Shown: positions 18,425 through 27,563 of the stretch, one piece after another
Numbering within the stretch: position 1 is the first letter of the stretch
Layout: every line of letters starts with the position of its first letter
Assembly: GCF_002261345.1 (NCBI RefSeq)
Contig: NZ_NEVT01000007.1
Span: forward strand, 310,001 to 374,000
Source: Bordetella genomosp. 2
GTDB taxonomy: Bacteria; Pseudomonadota; Gammaproteobacteria; Burkholderiales; Burkholderiaceae_B
Direction of reading: 5' to 3'
Length of the DNA: 64,000 nt
Translations under genes and position numbers: made by a program
Notes under the pieces: generated by a model
What the model was told of the DNA's origin: nothing
The model's database searches: none
The model's input: only the letters and a program-made list of their open reading frames with translations

Positions 18425-19282
18425 TCAGGCCGCGTCCACGGTCGTGGTGCGGCGCAATTCGCGCCGGGCCGACAAATCGAAGGCGCGACCGCGGTGCAGC
18501 GTGCTGCGGTTGTCCCACATCACCAGATCCGCCGGCTGCCAGACGTGGCGATAGACAAAACGAGGCTGGGTGGCATGTTCGAGCAAGTCCATCAGCAGCA
18601 GCCTGCCCTCGGCTACCGATAGTTCCGCAACATGGCTGGCGTGCGCCCCGATGAACAGCAGTTCCCGCCCGCTGCCGGGGTGACGGCGCACCAGCGGCCA
18701 CACAACGGGGGGAATGGCCTGGCGCTGCTCTTCGGAATAGTCGGTATCGCCCAGCAGGAAGCGGGAATGCAGCGCGTAGTGCTGGGCATGCAGCCCCGCG
18801 AGCCGCTGTTTCTGCGCTTGCGGCAAGGCATCGTAAGCGGCCCGCATATCGGCGAACTCGGTTTCACCGCCCTGCTCCGGGACGACCACCGCGTGCAGCA
18901 TGGAATAACGCGCTGGCGGATCCTGGAATGAACTGTCGCTGTGCCAGAGCTGGTTCGCCAGGTTGCCGACGATCTTGCGATGGTTGCGGTCGGCGACCCG
19001 GCCGGTTTCGTCCACGTTGGATATGTCCAGCAATTCTTCGCGAGCCAACCGATTGGGCGCCTTCGATGCTTTTTTGAAACCAAGGTCCAGTTTTCCGAAA
19101 TTCTCGGCGAACTGCAGTTGTGCCTCCGGCGCCAGCGCCTGGCCGCGGAACACCAATACCGCATGCCGGTCCATGGCCGCCTCGATGGCCTGGATATCGG
19201 CCCTGTCGAGTGGCGCCGCGAGGTCCAGGCCGCTCGCTTCGGCAACAAAGCCAGGCTGGATCGGCGTCAAAACCAAAGGCAT
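18425..19282 (-). CDS. TauD/TfdA-family 2-oxoglutarate-dependent dioxygenase
   Basis: A 285-residue Fe(II)/2-oxoglutarate oxygenase. The facial triad is H114 and D116 (LWHSDSSF) with distal H263 (TLHRGR), and the 2-oxoglutarate-binding arginine is probably in RRELRR near residue 277. The family hydroxylates sulfonates, phenoxyacetates and related acids, releasing sulfite or a phenol. Context gives a Bug receptor downstream and a divergent IclR regulator, which points to use of an aromatic or sulfonated acid; this is inference. Confidence 0.91.
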   Translation of the reverse strand: MPLVLTPIQPGFVAEASGLDLAAPLDRADIQAIEAAMDRHAVLVFRGQALAPEAQLQFAENFGKLDLGFKKASKAPNRLAREELLDISNVDETGRVADRNHRKIVGNLANQLWHSDSSFQDPPARYSMLHAVVVPEQGGETEFADMRAAYDALPQAQKQRLAGLHAQHYALHSRFLLGDTDYSEEQRQAIPPVVWPLVRRHPGSGRELLFIGAHASHVAELSVAEGRLLLMDLLEHATQPRFVYRHVWQPADLVMWDNRSTLHRGRAFDLSARRELRRTTTVDAA

Positions 19283-19291
19283 GATCTCCTC

Positions 19292-19320
19292 CTAATAATG
19301 GAATTTAATTTTATTATATG
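19292..19320. promoter_or_regulatory. AT-rich imperfect palindrome between tauD-like and iclR-like genes
   Basis: Two 14-base arms (19292-19305 and 19307-19320) centred on 19306 match at 10 positions as inverted repeats, with AATT-T-AATT at the centre. The site begins 10 bases upstream of the dioxygenase start and 103 bases before the IclR gene. IclR regulators typically bind such 13-16-base palindromes. Confidence 0.45.
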
Positions 19321-19422
19321 TGAGTTTGATCAATAAACAAGCCTTGTGGCGGGCCATTACAATCGACTCCTGGCCTTGCGTTTCAGAATTGGGCGACTCG
19401 TCCGCCACAGGAGACCTTTCAC

Positions 19423-20220
19423 ATGCACGATGTCCCGCACGGGGAACCCTTCGAAGGCGAAGTCAGCGCCCTGGCGCGCGGGCTGGCGGTGCTGCGCTGT
19501 GTCGCCGCCAGCGACGAGGCCACCACGCTCAAGGAGATTTCGGAAGGCACGGCCATTCCCAAGCCCACGGCATCGCGCCTGGTCGGCACCTTGCTGACGG
19601 CCGGACTGCTGCGTCGCATGCCGGGAACTGAGCGCTATGCCCTCGGGCCGGGCATCATGACGCTCAGCCATGCCTATTTGGCCAAGCTGGACATACGCGC
19701 CGAGGCGCGCGTACACATGCGCGCCTTCGCCGAAGCGTCCGGTGTCACCGTACACCTGGGCACCCGCGACCGGCTGGAAATAGTCTTGCTCGAAACGGTG
19801 CGGCCACTGTCCGCCGCGCTGGTCATGCGCATCGGCGTAGGCGACCGGCTGGGCCTGGCCACCTCGGCCTCGGGACGAGCCTATCTGGCGGCGCTGCCGG
19901 CCTGCGACCGAGACCGCTTGATCGAAACGCTGCGCATCAGCATGGAAAGCCGCTGGCCCGCAGTGGCGCCGCAACTGGAGCAGGCCATCGCCCAATACCG
20001 CGAGACCGGCTATGTGGCATCGCACGGCGAGTGGCACCCCGATGTGAACGCCATCGCCGCGCCGCTGATCATGCCCGACGGCGAAATCTATTCCGTCAAC
20101 TGCGGCGGTCCGGCTTTCAAGTTGCCCCCCGAGACGCTGGCCAGCGAGGTCGCGCCACGCCTGCTGGCCTGCGTTCAAGCCATCGTGGCGGATACCGGCG
20201 CCACGCTGCCGGGCCGCTAA
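19423..20220 (+). CDS. IclR-family transcriptional regulator
   Basis: A 265-residue regulator. The N-terminal winged helix-turn-helix spans about residues 14-75 (LARGLAVLRCVAASDEATTL, then IPKPTASRLVGTLLTAGLL). The C-terminal GAF-like effector domain runs from about 90 to 255, with ATSASGRAYLAAL and INAIAAPLIMPDG-like motifs (here VNAIAAPLIMPDG). CAGGAG gives a good start. It is divergent from the dioxygenase-Bug pair and presumably controls it from the palindrome at 19292-19320. Confidence 0.92.
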   Translation: MHDVPHGEPFEGEVSALARGLAVLRCVAASDEATTLKEISEGTAIPKPTASRLVGTLLTAGLLRRMPGTERYALGPGIMTLSHAYLAKLDIRAEARVHMRAFAEASGVTVHLGTRDRLEIVLLETVRPLSAALVMRIGVGDRLGLATSASGRAYLAALPACDRDRLIETLRISMESRWPAVAPQLEQAIAQYRETGYVASHGEWHPDVNAIAAPLIMPDGEIYSVNCGGPAFKLPPETLASEVAPRLLACVQAIVADTGATLPGR

Positions 20221-20230
20221 CGCACGGCCG

Positions 20231-21436
20231 CTACTGCGCCACCGGCAAGGCCCGCCAGCGAAACACGGCAAACACGCACAGCGTCGCCGCCAGCAGCACC
20301 AGCCCGCTGCCCAGGAATACGCCGCGCGCGCCGCTGGCGTCGAACACCGCCCCGCCGGCGGCCGCCCCGGCGGCGATGGCGAACTGCACGGCCGCCACGA
20401 TCAGGCCGCCGCCGCTTTCGGCCTCGTCCGGCACCACGCGGGTCAACCAGGTGCTCCACGCCACCGGCACCGCGCCGAACGCCATGCCCCACAAGGCCAC
20501 CAGCCCCGCATCGGCCAGCGGCGCGCCGCCCAGGCCGGCCAGGACCAGGCCGATCGTGCCCATCAGCAGCGGCATCAGCATCAGCGTCGCCCGCAGGTTG
20601 CGCTCCAGCACGAAGCCGGCCAGCGACGTGCCAAGGAAATTGGCCACGCCGAAGCCCAGCAATATGCCGGACACGCCGACCACGCCCACGCCGGTCACGT
20701 TTTCCAGGAACGGCCGCAAGTAGGTGAAGAACGCGAAATGGCCGGCGAACACCAGCAGGCAGGCGAACATGCCGACCGCCACGCCCGGGCGGCGCAGGAC
20801 TTCCACCATGGTGCCGAGCCGCGTCGCGCCGGCCGGCGCCATGCGCGGCAGGGCCAGCCATTGCCAGGCGAATGCCAGCAGCCCCAGCACAGTGGCCAGC
20901 AGGAAGACGTTGCGCCAGCCGATCAGGTCGCCAAAATAGCTGCCCAGGGGCGCCGCGGCGATGGTGGCGGCCGAGACGCCGGCGAAGATCATCGACAAGG
21001 CGCGCGGCACCAGGTCGGCCGGCACCAGGCGCATGGCGGTGGCGGCCGACATGGTCCAGAAGCCGCCGATCGCCACGCCCAGCAGCACGCGGGCCCCCAG
21101 CAGTATCTGCAGATTCGGCGCGAACGCCACCAGCAGGTTGGACACCATCAGCAAGGCCGAAAACGCCAGCAACACATAGCGCCGGTCGATGCCGCGGGTC
21201 ATGGTCGGGATCAGCAGGCCCGCCATCAAGGCAATGACGGCCGTGACCGTGACGGCCTGCCCCGCCAGCCCTTCGCTCACGTCCAGGCTGGCGGCCATGG
21301 GCGTCAGCAGACTGGCGGGCAGGAACTCGGCCGTCACCAGCCCGAATACGCCCAGGGCCAGCGAGAACACCGCGTTCCAGGCGGGTTTCTCCGGCGCGGG
21401 AACCGGGCCCGCGGCGGCTTGCATACGTGCTTCCAT
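20231..21436 (-). CDS. Major facilitator superfamily exporter (DHA1 type)
   Basis: A 401-residue inner-membrane protein with 12 predicted helices. GLVTAEFLPASLLTPMAASL in helix 1 and GVAIGGFWTMSAATAMRLVP in helices 4-5 (motif C-like region) mark the arabinose-efflux/multidrug DHA1 branch. It should export a small molecule against protons. AAGGAAG 6 bases before the ATG at 21436 supports this start over a TTG at 21460. It is divergent from an AraC-type regulator, a common pairing for inducible drug exporters. Confidence 0.9.
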   Translation of the reverse strand: MEARMQAAAGPVPAPEKPAWNAVFSLALGVFGLVTAEFLPASLLTPMAASLDVSEGLAGQAVTVTAVIALMAGLLIPTMTRGIDRRYVLLAFSALLMVSNLLVAFAPNLQILLGARVLLGVAIGGFWTMSAATAMRLVPADLVPRALSMIFAGVSAATIAAAPLGSYFGDLIGWRNVFLLATVLGLLAFAWQWLALPRMAPAGATRLGTMVEVLRRPGVAVGMFACLLVFAGHFAFFTYLRPFLENVTGVGVVGVSGILLGFGVANFLGTSLAGFVLERNLRATLMLMPLLMGTIGLVLAGLGGAPLADAGLVALWGMAFGAVPVAWSTWLTRVVPDEAESGGGLIVAAVQFAIAAGAAAGGAVFDASGARGVFLGSGLVLLAATLCVFAVFRWRALPVAQ

Positions 21437-21540
21437 CGAGTACTTCCTTAGGTAATTCAAGCGATATGGCAGCGTAAGCGCGCGAGCCCGGACGGTCTAT
21501 GATATAAAATCCGATATTATTGACTGATCGTCCGATCCTG

Positions 21541-22524
21541 ATGGCACCGAAAATCCCGGCCCCGACGCCCGGCCACGATCTGGCCAGCGAACTGCTGATG
21601 GGCATGCGCCTGGTGGGGGTGAAATACCGGCGCATCGAAATGGACGCGCCCTTCGGGCTGGCGTTCGGCAACGCCCCCGGGCGCGCGCAGTTTCATTTCA
21701 TCGGCCGCGGGCCGGTGCTGCTGCGCACGGCCAGCGGCCAGGAATTCCCGCTCGCTACCGGCGACGCGCTGCTGCTGCCGCAGGGCGGCCAGCACGAACT
21801 GCTGTCGGCGCCGGATGTCGCCAGCCGGGACATCGACGTGTTCGCCTCCACCAACCTCTGCGCCACCGTGTGCGCCGTGACGCCGCCCGACGGCGCGGCC
21901 TGTCCCGTCAGCGGCGTGCTGATCTTCAGCGGCTGCATGGAGTTCGACCTGGGCGGCATGCAGCTTCTGGTGGCGTCCATGCCCGAGGTGATGTTCGTCG
22001 GCACGCTGCTGGAACGCAATCCGGAGCTGCGGCCCATGCTGGAAGCCATGGAACGCGAATCGCTGGCCCGGCGCGCCGGCTTCGCCGGCATCCTGGCGCG
22101 CCTGGCGGACGTGGTGTCCGCCTTCATCGTGCGGGCCTGGGCGGAATGCGGCTGCGGCGACGCCACCGGCTGGGTCCAGGCCCTGCGCGACCCGCGCCTG
22201 GGCAAGGTGTTCCTGGCCCTGCACCGCGACCCGGGCCGCAACTGGACCGTGGCCGAGCTGGCGGCGGAAATGGGCAGCTCGCGCTCGGTGTTCGCCGAGC
22301 GCTTCCTGGCCGTGACCGGCATGACGCCGGTGCGCTACCTGACCGAATTGCGCATGCGCCTGGCCATGCAATGGATCAGCCGCGACCGCGAGGCCATCGA
22401 GACGGTGGCCTACCGGCTCGGCTACGGCTCATTGGCGGCCTTCAGCCGGGCCTTCAAGCGCGTGCTGGGCCACCCTCCAGGCGAATTGCGGCGCGCCGCG
22501 CCGCTGCCCGCTCCGCCCAACTGA
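21541..22524 (+). CDS. AraC-family regulator with N-terminal cupin domain
   Basis: A 327-residue activator or repressor. The N-terminal half (about 10-190) is a cupin-like sensor (LLRTASGQEFPLATGDALLLPQ). The C-terminal half has the two AraC helix-turn-helices: WTVAELAAEMGSSRSVFAERF and IETVAYRLGYGSLAAFSRAFKR. ATG at 21541 is taken; a TTG at 21520 would add seven residues. Divergent from the MFS exporter, which it probably controls from the 104-base gap, an AT-rich stretch around 21500-21522. Confidence 0.9.
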   Translation: MAPKIPAPTPGHDLASELLMGMRLVGVKYRRIEMDAPFGLAFGNAPGRAQFHFIGRGPVLLRTASGQEFPLATGDALLLPQGGQHELLSAPDVASRDIDVFASTNLCATVCAVTPPDGAACPVSGVLIFSGCMEFDLGGMQLLVASMPEVMFVGTLLERNPELRPMLEAMERESLARRAGFAGILARLADVVSAFIVRAWAECGCGDATGWVQALRDPRLGKVFLALHRDPGRNWTVAELAAEMGSSRSVFAERFLAVTGMTPVRYLTELRMRLAMQWISRDREAIETVAYRLGYGSLAAFSRAFKRVLGHPPGELRRAAPLPAPPN

Positions 22525-22537
22525 CGGCGCCGGCGCG

Positions 22538-22744
22538 CTACAACGGCACGATGCGCCCGCCCGGCGGCGACAGTTCGTGCAGGAGGTCGTCCAGGTATGC
22601 CGGGATATCGGCGGCGTCCAGGTCCGGCGGCAGCACCAGGTCGTGTGCCGGCACTCGCTTGCCGGCCGTCTCGCGGTATACCTGCCAGCCGCCGGCGGTC
22701 CGCAGGATTTCCAGCCGGTAGCGTCCGTACACGTCGAATCGCAT
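22538..22744 (-). CDS. Conserved-looking 68-residue hypothetical protein
   Basis: Reads MRFDVYGRYRLEILRTAGGW and ends LSPPGGRIVPL. An N-terminal beta-rich segment (FDVYGRYRLEI ... GWQVYRETAGKR) is followed by an acidic helix (ADIPAYLDDLLHEL). GGAGATCC before the ATG supports translation. No signal peptide or membrane helix. I do not recognise a characterised family. It ends 13 bases from the converging AraC gene and is divergent from lysE, so it has its own promoter in the 74-base gap. Confidence 0.7.
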   Translation of the reverse strand: MRFDVYGRYRLEILRTAGGWQVYRETAGKRVPAHDLVLPPDLDAADIPAYLDDLLHELSPPGGRIVPL

Positions 22745-22818
22745 GGGATCTCCGTACAATGCCCTTGCCGCGCCGCATCCGCCGCCGCGGCATTCTCATG
22801 CCCTGGGCTAGAAATACC

Positions 22819-23427
22819 ATGACGCTGCACACCTGGCTGCTGTATCTCGTCGCCGTGACCGGCCTGTCGTTCACCCCCGGGCCCAACACATTGCTGGCGC
22901 TCACGCACGGCGCGCTGCATGGCCACCGCAAGGCGGTATGCACCATCGCCGGCGGCACGCTGGGCTTCATCCTGGTGATCGCGCTTTCCATGCTCGGCAT
23001 CAGCGCCTTGCTCAAGGCCTGGTCGCCCGCCCTGCTCCTGCTGAAATGGGTGGGCGGCGCCTACCTGGTCTACCTCGGCCTCCAGCTGTGGCGCGCGCCC
23101 GCGGTGCGGCTGCAGGCCGAACCCAGCGCGCCGACGGCGCGGCCGGCGCGGCTGTTCGGCCAGGGCCTGCTGTCGGCGGTATCGAATCCTAAGGCGCTGT
23201 TGTTCTTCGGCGCCTTCCTGCCGCAGTTCATCGATCCGGCGCGCAGCCTGGCGGTCCAGTTCGCGGTCATGGCGGCCACCTTCGCGGCCATGGAATTCGT
23301 CGTCGAGTATGGCCTGGCGCGCACCGCGCACCGTATCCGGCCGTGGCTGGAGCGCGTCGGCAGGCGCTTCAACAAGGTGTGCGGCGGCGCCTTCGCGGCG
23401 ATGGGAATCGCGCTACCGACGACCTAA
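22819..23427 (+). CDS. LysE/RhtB-family exporter
   Basis: A 202-residue inner-membrane protein with five to six helices. TGLSFTPGPNTLLALTHGALHG (about 15-36) is the LysE/RhtB signature with its conserved PGP, and GLLSAVSNPKALLFFGAFLPQF is the second. It exports an amino acid or derivative. An ATG at 22798 would add seven residues (MPWARNT); 22819 gives the standard N-terminus. A LysR gene follows 21 bases downstream on the same strand. Confidence 0.9.
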   Translation: MTLHTWLLYLVAVTGLSFTPGPNTLLALTHGALHGHRKAVCTIAGGTLGFILVIALSMLGISALLKAWSPALLLLKWVGGAYLVYLGLQLWRAPAVRLQAEPSAPTARPARLFGQGLLSAVSNPKALLFFGAFLPQFIDPARSLAVQFAVMAATFAAMEFVVEYGLARTAHRIRPWLERVGRRFNKVCGGAFAAMGIALPTT

Positions 23428-23448
23428 GCCGGTGCGCGCGCAACCGTC

Positions 23449-24384
23449 ATGACGCCCTTTCGCGGCAAGCTCCGCATCCGCCACCTGGAGATCGTGCTGG
23501 CCGTGGCCGAGCTGGGCAACCTGTCCAAGGCCGCGGCGCAGCTGCACAGCACCCAGTCCGGCCTGTCGCGCGCCATCGCGGAAATCGAGGAGCTGGTCGG
23601 CGCCCGCCTGTTCGAGCGCACGCCGCGCGGCACTTCCTGTACGCCGCTGGGCGCGGCCATGTGCCGCCATGCGCGCCTGCTGCTGTCCGGCTTCCGCACC
23701 GCCGAGATCGACCTGGCGGCCGTGCTGCGCGGCGAAGAAGGCAGCCTGACGGTCGGCTGCTTCTCGATGTTCGCCGGCTGGCCGGTGGCCGAGGGCGCGC
23801 GCCTGTTCCGCGAGGCCTATCCGCGCATCATGCTCACGCTGGAGATCGGCACGCACGAAAAGCTGATCGAAGACCTCGATGCCGGCGCGCTCGACGTGCT
23901 GATCAGCCGGTTTTCGGCGACGGTCAACCCGCAGGTGTATCGCTCGGCCCCGCTGCTCAACGACCCGGTGGTACTGGCCTGCGCCCCCGCGCACCCGTTG
24001 GCGGCGCAGCCTGGCGCCACCCTGGCCGACTACGTGCGCTACCCGTGGATCACCGCGCTGCCGGGCAGCCGCATCCGCGGCGAGCTGGAGAACTCGCTGC
24101 GCCAGGCCGGCCTGGCCATTCCCGCCATGATCGGCGCGCTGTCGCCGGAATTCGGGCGCGAGATGCTGTTGGCCGGCGATTACCTGTGGATGCTGCCGGG
24201 CAGCGTGGCGGCGGTCGGCCGGGCGCGCGGCGATTTCCACGTATTGCCGTGCCGGCCGGCGCTGAAGCGCTCGCCGCTGGCCGCGATCTGGCGGCGCGAC
24301 CGGCCCAGCACCCGCCAGGCGCGGGCCTTCGCCAGCCTGCTGGCCCAGGTCATCCAGGCCGAACAGCTCGACCTGGAAGCGTAG
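23449..24384 (+). CDS. LysR-family transcriptional regulator
   Basis: A 311-residue regulator. The winged helix-turn-helix is at about residues 8-67: LRIRHLEIVLAVAELGNLSKAA then STQSGLSRAIAEIEELVG. The C-terminal periplasmic-binding-protein-like effector domain runs from about 95 to 300. Its position between lysE and an esterase-Bug pair, all on the plus strand, suggests control of the pair downstream. The effector is unknown. Confidence 0.91.
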   Translation: MTPFRGKLRIRHLEIVLAVAELGNLSKAAAQLHSTQSGLSRAIAEIEELVGARLFERTPRGTSCTPLGAAMCRHARLLLSGFRTAEIDLAAVLRGEEGSLTVGCFSMFAGWPVAEGARLFREAYPRIMLTLEIGTHEKLIEDLDAGALDVLISRFSATVNPQVYRSAPLLNDPVVLACAPAHPLAAQPGATLADYVRYPWITALPGSRIRGELENSLRQAGLAIPAMIGALSPEFGREMLLAGDYLWMLPGSVAAVGRARGDFHVLPCRPALKRSPLAAIWRRDRPSTRQARAFASLLAQVIQAEQLDLEA

Positions 24385-24514
24385 GGCGCGACCGGGCCAT
24401 GCGCAGTCCGCATGGCTTGGTTCGAAATCCGCATGCCCGCGCACGCGGGTTCCTTCCTACCATAACAGCAAGGCCGCCCCATGACGCGGCCATGACAACA
24501 CGCCGGGGAGGAAC

Positions 24515-25783
24515 ATGAGCACGACCGTTCGGGTTGAACTTGAACAGGGCCCGCTGACGGGCATACGCCAACACGGCGTATGCCGTTTCAGCGCCATCCC
24601 GTACGCCGAGGCGCCGGTCGGCGCGCTGCGGTTCGCGGCGCCGCGGCCGGCGGCGTGGCGCGGTCCGCGCGATGCCACCCGGCCCGGCCCGGTCGCGCCG
24701 CAGCTGCCGTCGCGCCTGCGCGATGCCATGGGCGACTTCGACGCCACGCAATCGGAAGACTGCCTGCACCTGACCGTCTGGACTCCTCGCCCCGATGCCG
24801 CGCGGCGGCCGGTGGTGGTCTGGCTGCACGGCGGCGCCTGGCAGAGCGGCGGCGGCGCGCTGGACTGGTACGACGGCGCGCGCCTGGCGGCGCTGGGCGA
24901 CGTGGTGGTGGTCGCGGTCAACTACCGCCTGGCGGCGCTGGGCTGGCTGTATGTGCCGGGTGAGGCTGCCAACGCCGGCTTGCTGGACCAGGAGCTGGCC
25001 ATCGACTGGGTGCTGGACCACATTGCCGCCTTCGGCGGCGACCCGGCCCGCCTGACCGTGATGGGCCAGTCGGCCGGCGCCTCGTCGATCTGCGCCATGC
25101 TGGCCCGCCGGCCGCGCTTCTCGCGGGCGATTCTGCAAAGCGCCGCGCTGGGCCGCGGCTTCCGCACCGCGGAGCAGGCCTGGCGGCTGAGCCAGGCGTT
25201 CCTGCGGGCCGCCGGCGCGGCCGACCTGGCGGCGGCGCGCGCCCTGCCGGTGGCCGCGCTGCTCGACGCCCAGCGCGCCCCCGCGGTGGTCGAGGCGCTG
25301 CAGGCCGAAGGCACGCAGCGCAGCCTGTTCTGCCCCGTGCTCGACGGCGCGATCCTGCCCCACGACATTGTTCCCGCGCTGGAGCAAGCGGCGGGCCGCG
25401 CCGACGTGCTGGTCAGCGTCACGCGCGACGAGATGGCGGCCTTTCCCGGCCATGGCGCCACTGCCGCCGACCGCGAGCTGGGCGAGCGGATATTCGGCCG
25501 CCCGTCGCGGCAATGGGCCGAACAGGCCGCCGCGCGCGGCCGGCAAGCCTGGCTGGCGCGCTTCGATGTCGCGCCCGCGCCGCGCTACGGCGCCTGCCAC
25601 TGCATCGAACTGCCCTTCGTGTTCGGCACCCTGCCCGCCTTCGCCGCGGCGCCCATGCTGCACGGCCTGGACTCGCGGCATGCCGGACAACTGAGCCAGG
25701 CGGTGCAACAGGCCTGGATCGGCTTCATCCGGGGCGAGTCGCCCGGCTGGGAGCCCGCGCCCCACCAGCAAGTGCTGGCCTAG
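24515..25783 (+). CDS. Type-B carboxylesterase
   Basis: A 422-residue alpha/beta hydrolase of the carboxylesterase/para-nitrobenzyl esterase family, shorter than the usual 480-550. The oxyanion loop is WLHGGAW (about 104-110); SEDCLHLTVWTP is the family signature; the nucleophile elbow is GQSAGAS, with Gln in place of the usual Glu before the serine. CHCIELPFVFG should contain the catalytic His. No signal peptide is visible, so it is cytoplasmic. It probably cleaves an ester whose acid is handled by the Bug receptor encoded 63 bases downstream; that link is inference. Confidence 0.88.
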   Translation: MSTTVRVELEQGPLTGIRQHGVCRFSAIPYAEAPVGALRFAAPRPAAWRGPRDATRPGPVAPQLPSRLRDAMGDFDATQSEDCLHLTVWTPRPDAARRPVVVWLHGGAWQSGGGALDWYDGARLAALGDVVVVAVNYRLAALGWLYVPGEAANAGLLDQELAIDWVLDHIAAFGGDPARLTVMGQSAGASSICAMLARRPRFSRAILQSAALGRGFRTAEQAWRLSQAFLRAAGAADLAAARALPVAALLDAQRAPAVVEALQAEGTQRSLFCPVLDGAILPHDIVPALEQAAGRADVLVSVTRDEMAAFPGHGATAADRELGERIFGRPSRQWAEQAAARGRQAWLARFDVAPAPRYGACHCIELPFVFGTLPAFAAAPMLHGLDSRHAGQLSQAVQQAWIGFIRGESPGWEPAPHQQVLA

Positions 25784-25846
25784 ACGCGGCGCGCCCGGAA
25801 CGCGCGCGCCGCCATACCGACAAGACAAACGCCAAGGGAAACCTCC

Positions 25847-26800
25847 ATGCGCATCAAGCTCATTGCCGCCGCACTCGCCCTGTTGATCCCGCTCGCCGCC
25901 GCCGCGGCGTATCCGGAGCGGCCGGTCACGATCATCGTCTCCAACCCGCCGGGCGGCCCGGTGGACGTCATGCTGCGCGTGCTGGCCAAGCGGCTGGGCG
26001 AGACCTGGGGCCAGCCGGTGGTGGTGGAAAACCGCCCGGGCGCGTCGGGCATCATCAGCACGGGCGCGCTGGTCAAGGCCGAGCCGGACGGCTACACGCT
26101 GGGCATGGTGGTGGCCTCCGCCGTCACCATCGTGCCGTTCGCGGTCGACAAGCTGCCCTACGACACGCGGCGCGACCTGCAGCCCATTTCGCTGGTCGCG
26201 CGCACGCCATTCATTTTCATCGCGCCGGCCGACAGCCCGATCAAGACCTGGCAGGATTTCGTGCACGCCAGCAAGGCGCGCAACCTGACGGTCGGTTCGT
26301 TCTCCATCGGCACGGCGTTTCACCTGGTATGGGAACAGACCGCGCGCCGCGCCGGCATCACGGCGCTCTACGTGCCGTCGTCATCCTCCGGCAAGACGCA
26401 AAGCGACCTGATCGGCGGGCAACTCGATGTCGCGCTGGATGCGCCATCCAGCGCCAAGGGCCTGATCGACAGCGGCCGGGTGCGCGCGCTGGCGATCACC
26501 AGCCCGCAGCGCTTCGCCGGCTTGCCCGACACTCCCACGCTGGCGGAATCGGGGCTGCAAGGCTACGCGCCGCAGCCCTGGATCGGCCTGATGGGGCCAG
26601 CCGGCATGCCGGCCGAGCGCGTGGCGTTCATCCGCGAATCGGTGGCGGCCGTGCTCCAGGAATCGGCCATGCGGGCGCAGATGCAGACGCTGGGCATGAT
26701 CCCGGTCGGCAGCAGTCCCCAGGAACTGGCCGCCACCATCGAATCCGACCGCGCCGACATGGAGCCGCTCATCAAGGAGCTGGGCATCCGCCTGCAATAG
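25847..26800 (+). CDS. Bug/TctC-family periplasmic solute receptor
   Basis: A 317-residue precursor with a short signal peptide (MRIKLIAAALALLIPLAAAA) and the mature start AYPERPVTIIVSNPPGGPVD. The loop SNPPGGPVD replaces the more common PFPAGGPxD, which may alter ligand choice. NRPGASGIISTG is the second signature. Encoded after the esterase on the same strand with a GC hairpin-prone gap, and convergent with the sulfur amino-acid ABC operon. Confidence 0.92.
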   Translation: MRIKLIAAALALLIPLAAAAAYPERPVTIIVSNPPGGPVDVMLRVLAKRLGETWGQPVVVENRPGASGIISTGALVKAEPDGYTLGMVVASAVTIVPFAVDKLPYDTRRDLQPISLVARTPFIFIAPADSPIKTWQDFVHASKARNLTVGSFSIGTAFHLVWEQTARRAGITALYVPSSSSGKTQSDLIGGQLDVALDAPSSAKGLIDSGRVRALAITSPQRFAGLPDTPTLAESGLQGYAPQPWIGLMGPAGMPAERVAFIRESVAAVLQESAMRAQMQTLGMIPVGSSPQELAATIESDRADMEPLIKELGIRLQ

Positions 26801-26815
26801 CGCCGCCCCCGGGGG

Positions 26816-27541
26816 TCAATGGATGATGTCGGCCAGGAACTTGCGGGCCCGCTCGTGGCGCGGGCGCGAGAAGAATTCGGCGGGCGGGGCGTCCTCGAGG
26901 ATCTCCCCGCGGTCCATGAACCAGACGCGGTCGGCCACTTCGCGCGCGAAGTTCATTTCGTGCGTGACGCACACCATGGTCATGCCCTCGGCGGCCAGGT
27001 TCTTCATGACGCCCAGCACCTCGCCGACCATCTCCGGGTCCAGCGCGCTGGTGGGCTCGTCGAACAGGATCAGCGGCGGCTTCTGTGCCAGCGCCCGCGC
27101 GATCGCCACGCGCTGCTGCTGGCCGCCCGACAGGTTGGCCGGCATGGCGTCGAGCTTGTCGGCCAGGCCGACCTTCTGCAACAGTTCGCCGGCCAGTTCG
27201 TAGGCTTCCTTGCGGCCCATGCCGCCGACCTTGATGGGCGACAGGGCGATGTTGTCCTTCACCGACAGGTGCGGGAACAGGTTGAACTGCTGGAACACGA
27301 AACCGATGCGGGCGCGCAGGTGGTTGATGTCGACCCTGTCGCCGCTGATGCTCTGGCCCTGCACGCGGATGGTGCCGCTCTGGATCTCCTCCAGCTTGTT
27401 GATGGTGCGGATCATGGTGGACTTGCCCGAGCCGGAGGGGCCGCACACCACCAGCACCTCGCCGGTGCGCACCTCGCCGCAGATGTTGTTCAGGGCGTGG
27501 TACTTGCGGTACCACTTGTTCACGCTTTCGAACTGGATCAT
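26816..27541 (-). CDS. Polar amino-acid ABC transporter ATP-binding protein
   Basis: A 241-residue ABC ATPase. Walker A GPSGSGKST (34-42), Q-loop in FVFQQFNLFPHLSV, signature LSGGQQQR, Walker B LILFDEPTSALDPE and H-loop VTHEM. The sequence is of the GlnQ/TcyN type that energises uptake of polar amino acids. The start at 27541 (MIQFESV) follows GGAGAGACAA. It is the last gene of an eight-gene-scale sulfur amino-acid unit together with two permeases and a binding protein, so cystine or a related thiol amino acid is the likely cargo. Confidence 0.94.
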   Translation of the reverse strand: MIQFESVNKWYRKYHALNNICGEVRTGEVLVVCGPSGSGKSTMIRTINKLEEIQSGTIRVQGQSISGDRVDINHLRARIGFVFQQFNLFPHLSVKDNIALSPIKVGGMGRKEAYELAGELLQKVGLADKLDAMPANLSGGQQQRVAIARALAQKPPLILFDEPTSALDPEMVGEVLGVMKNLAAEGMTMVCVTHEMNFAREVADRVWFMDRGEILEDAPPAEFFSRPRHERARKFLADIIH

Positions 27542-27563
27542 TTGTCTCTCCATGCGCGCCCGG

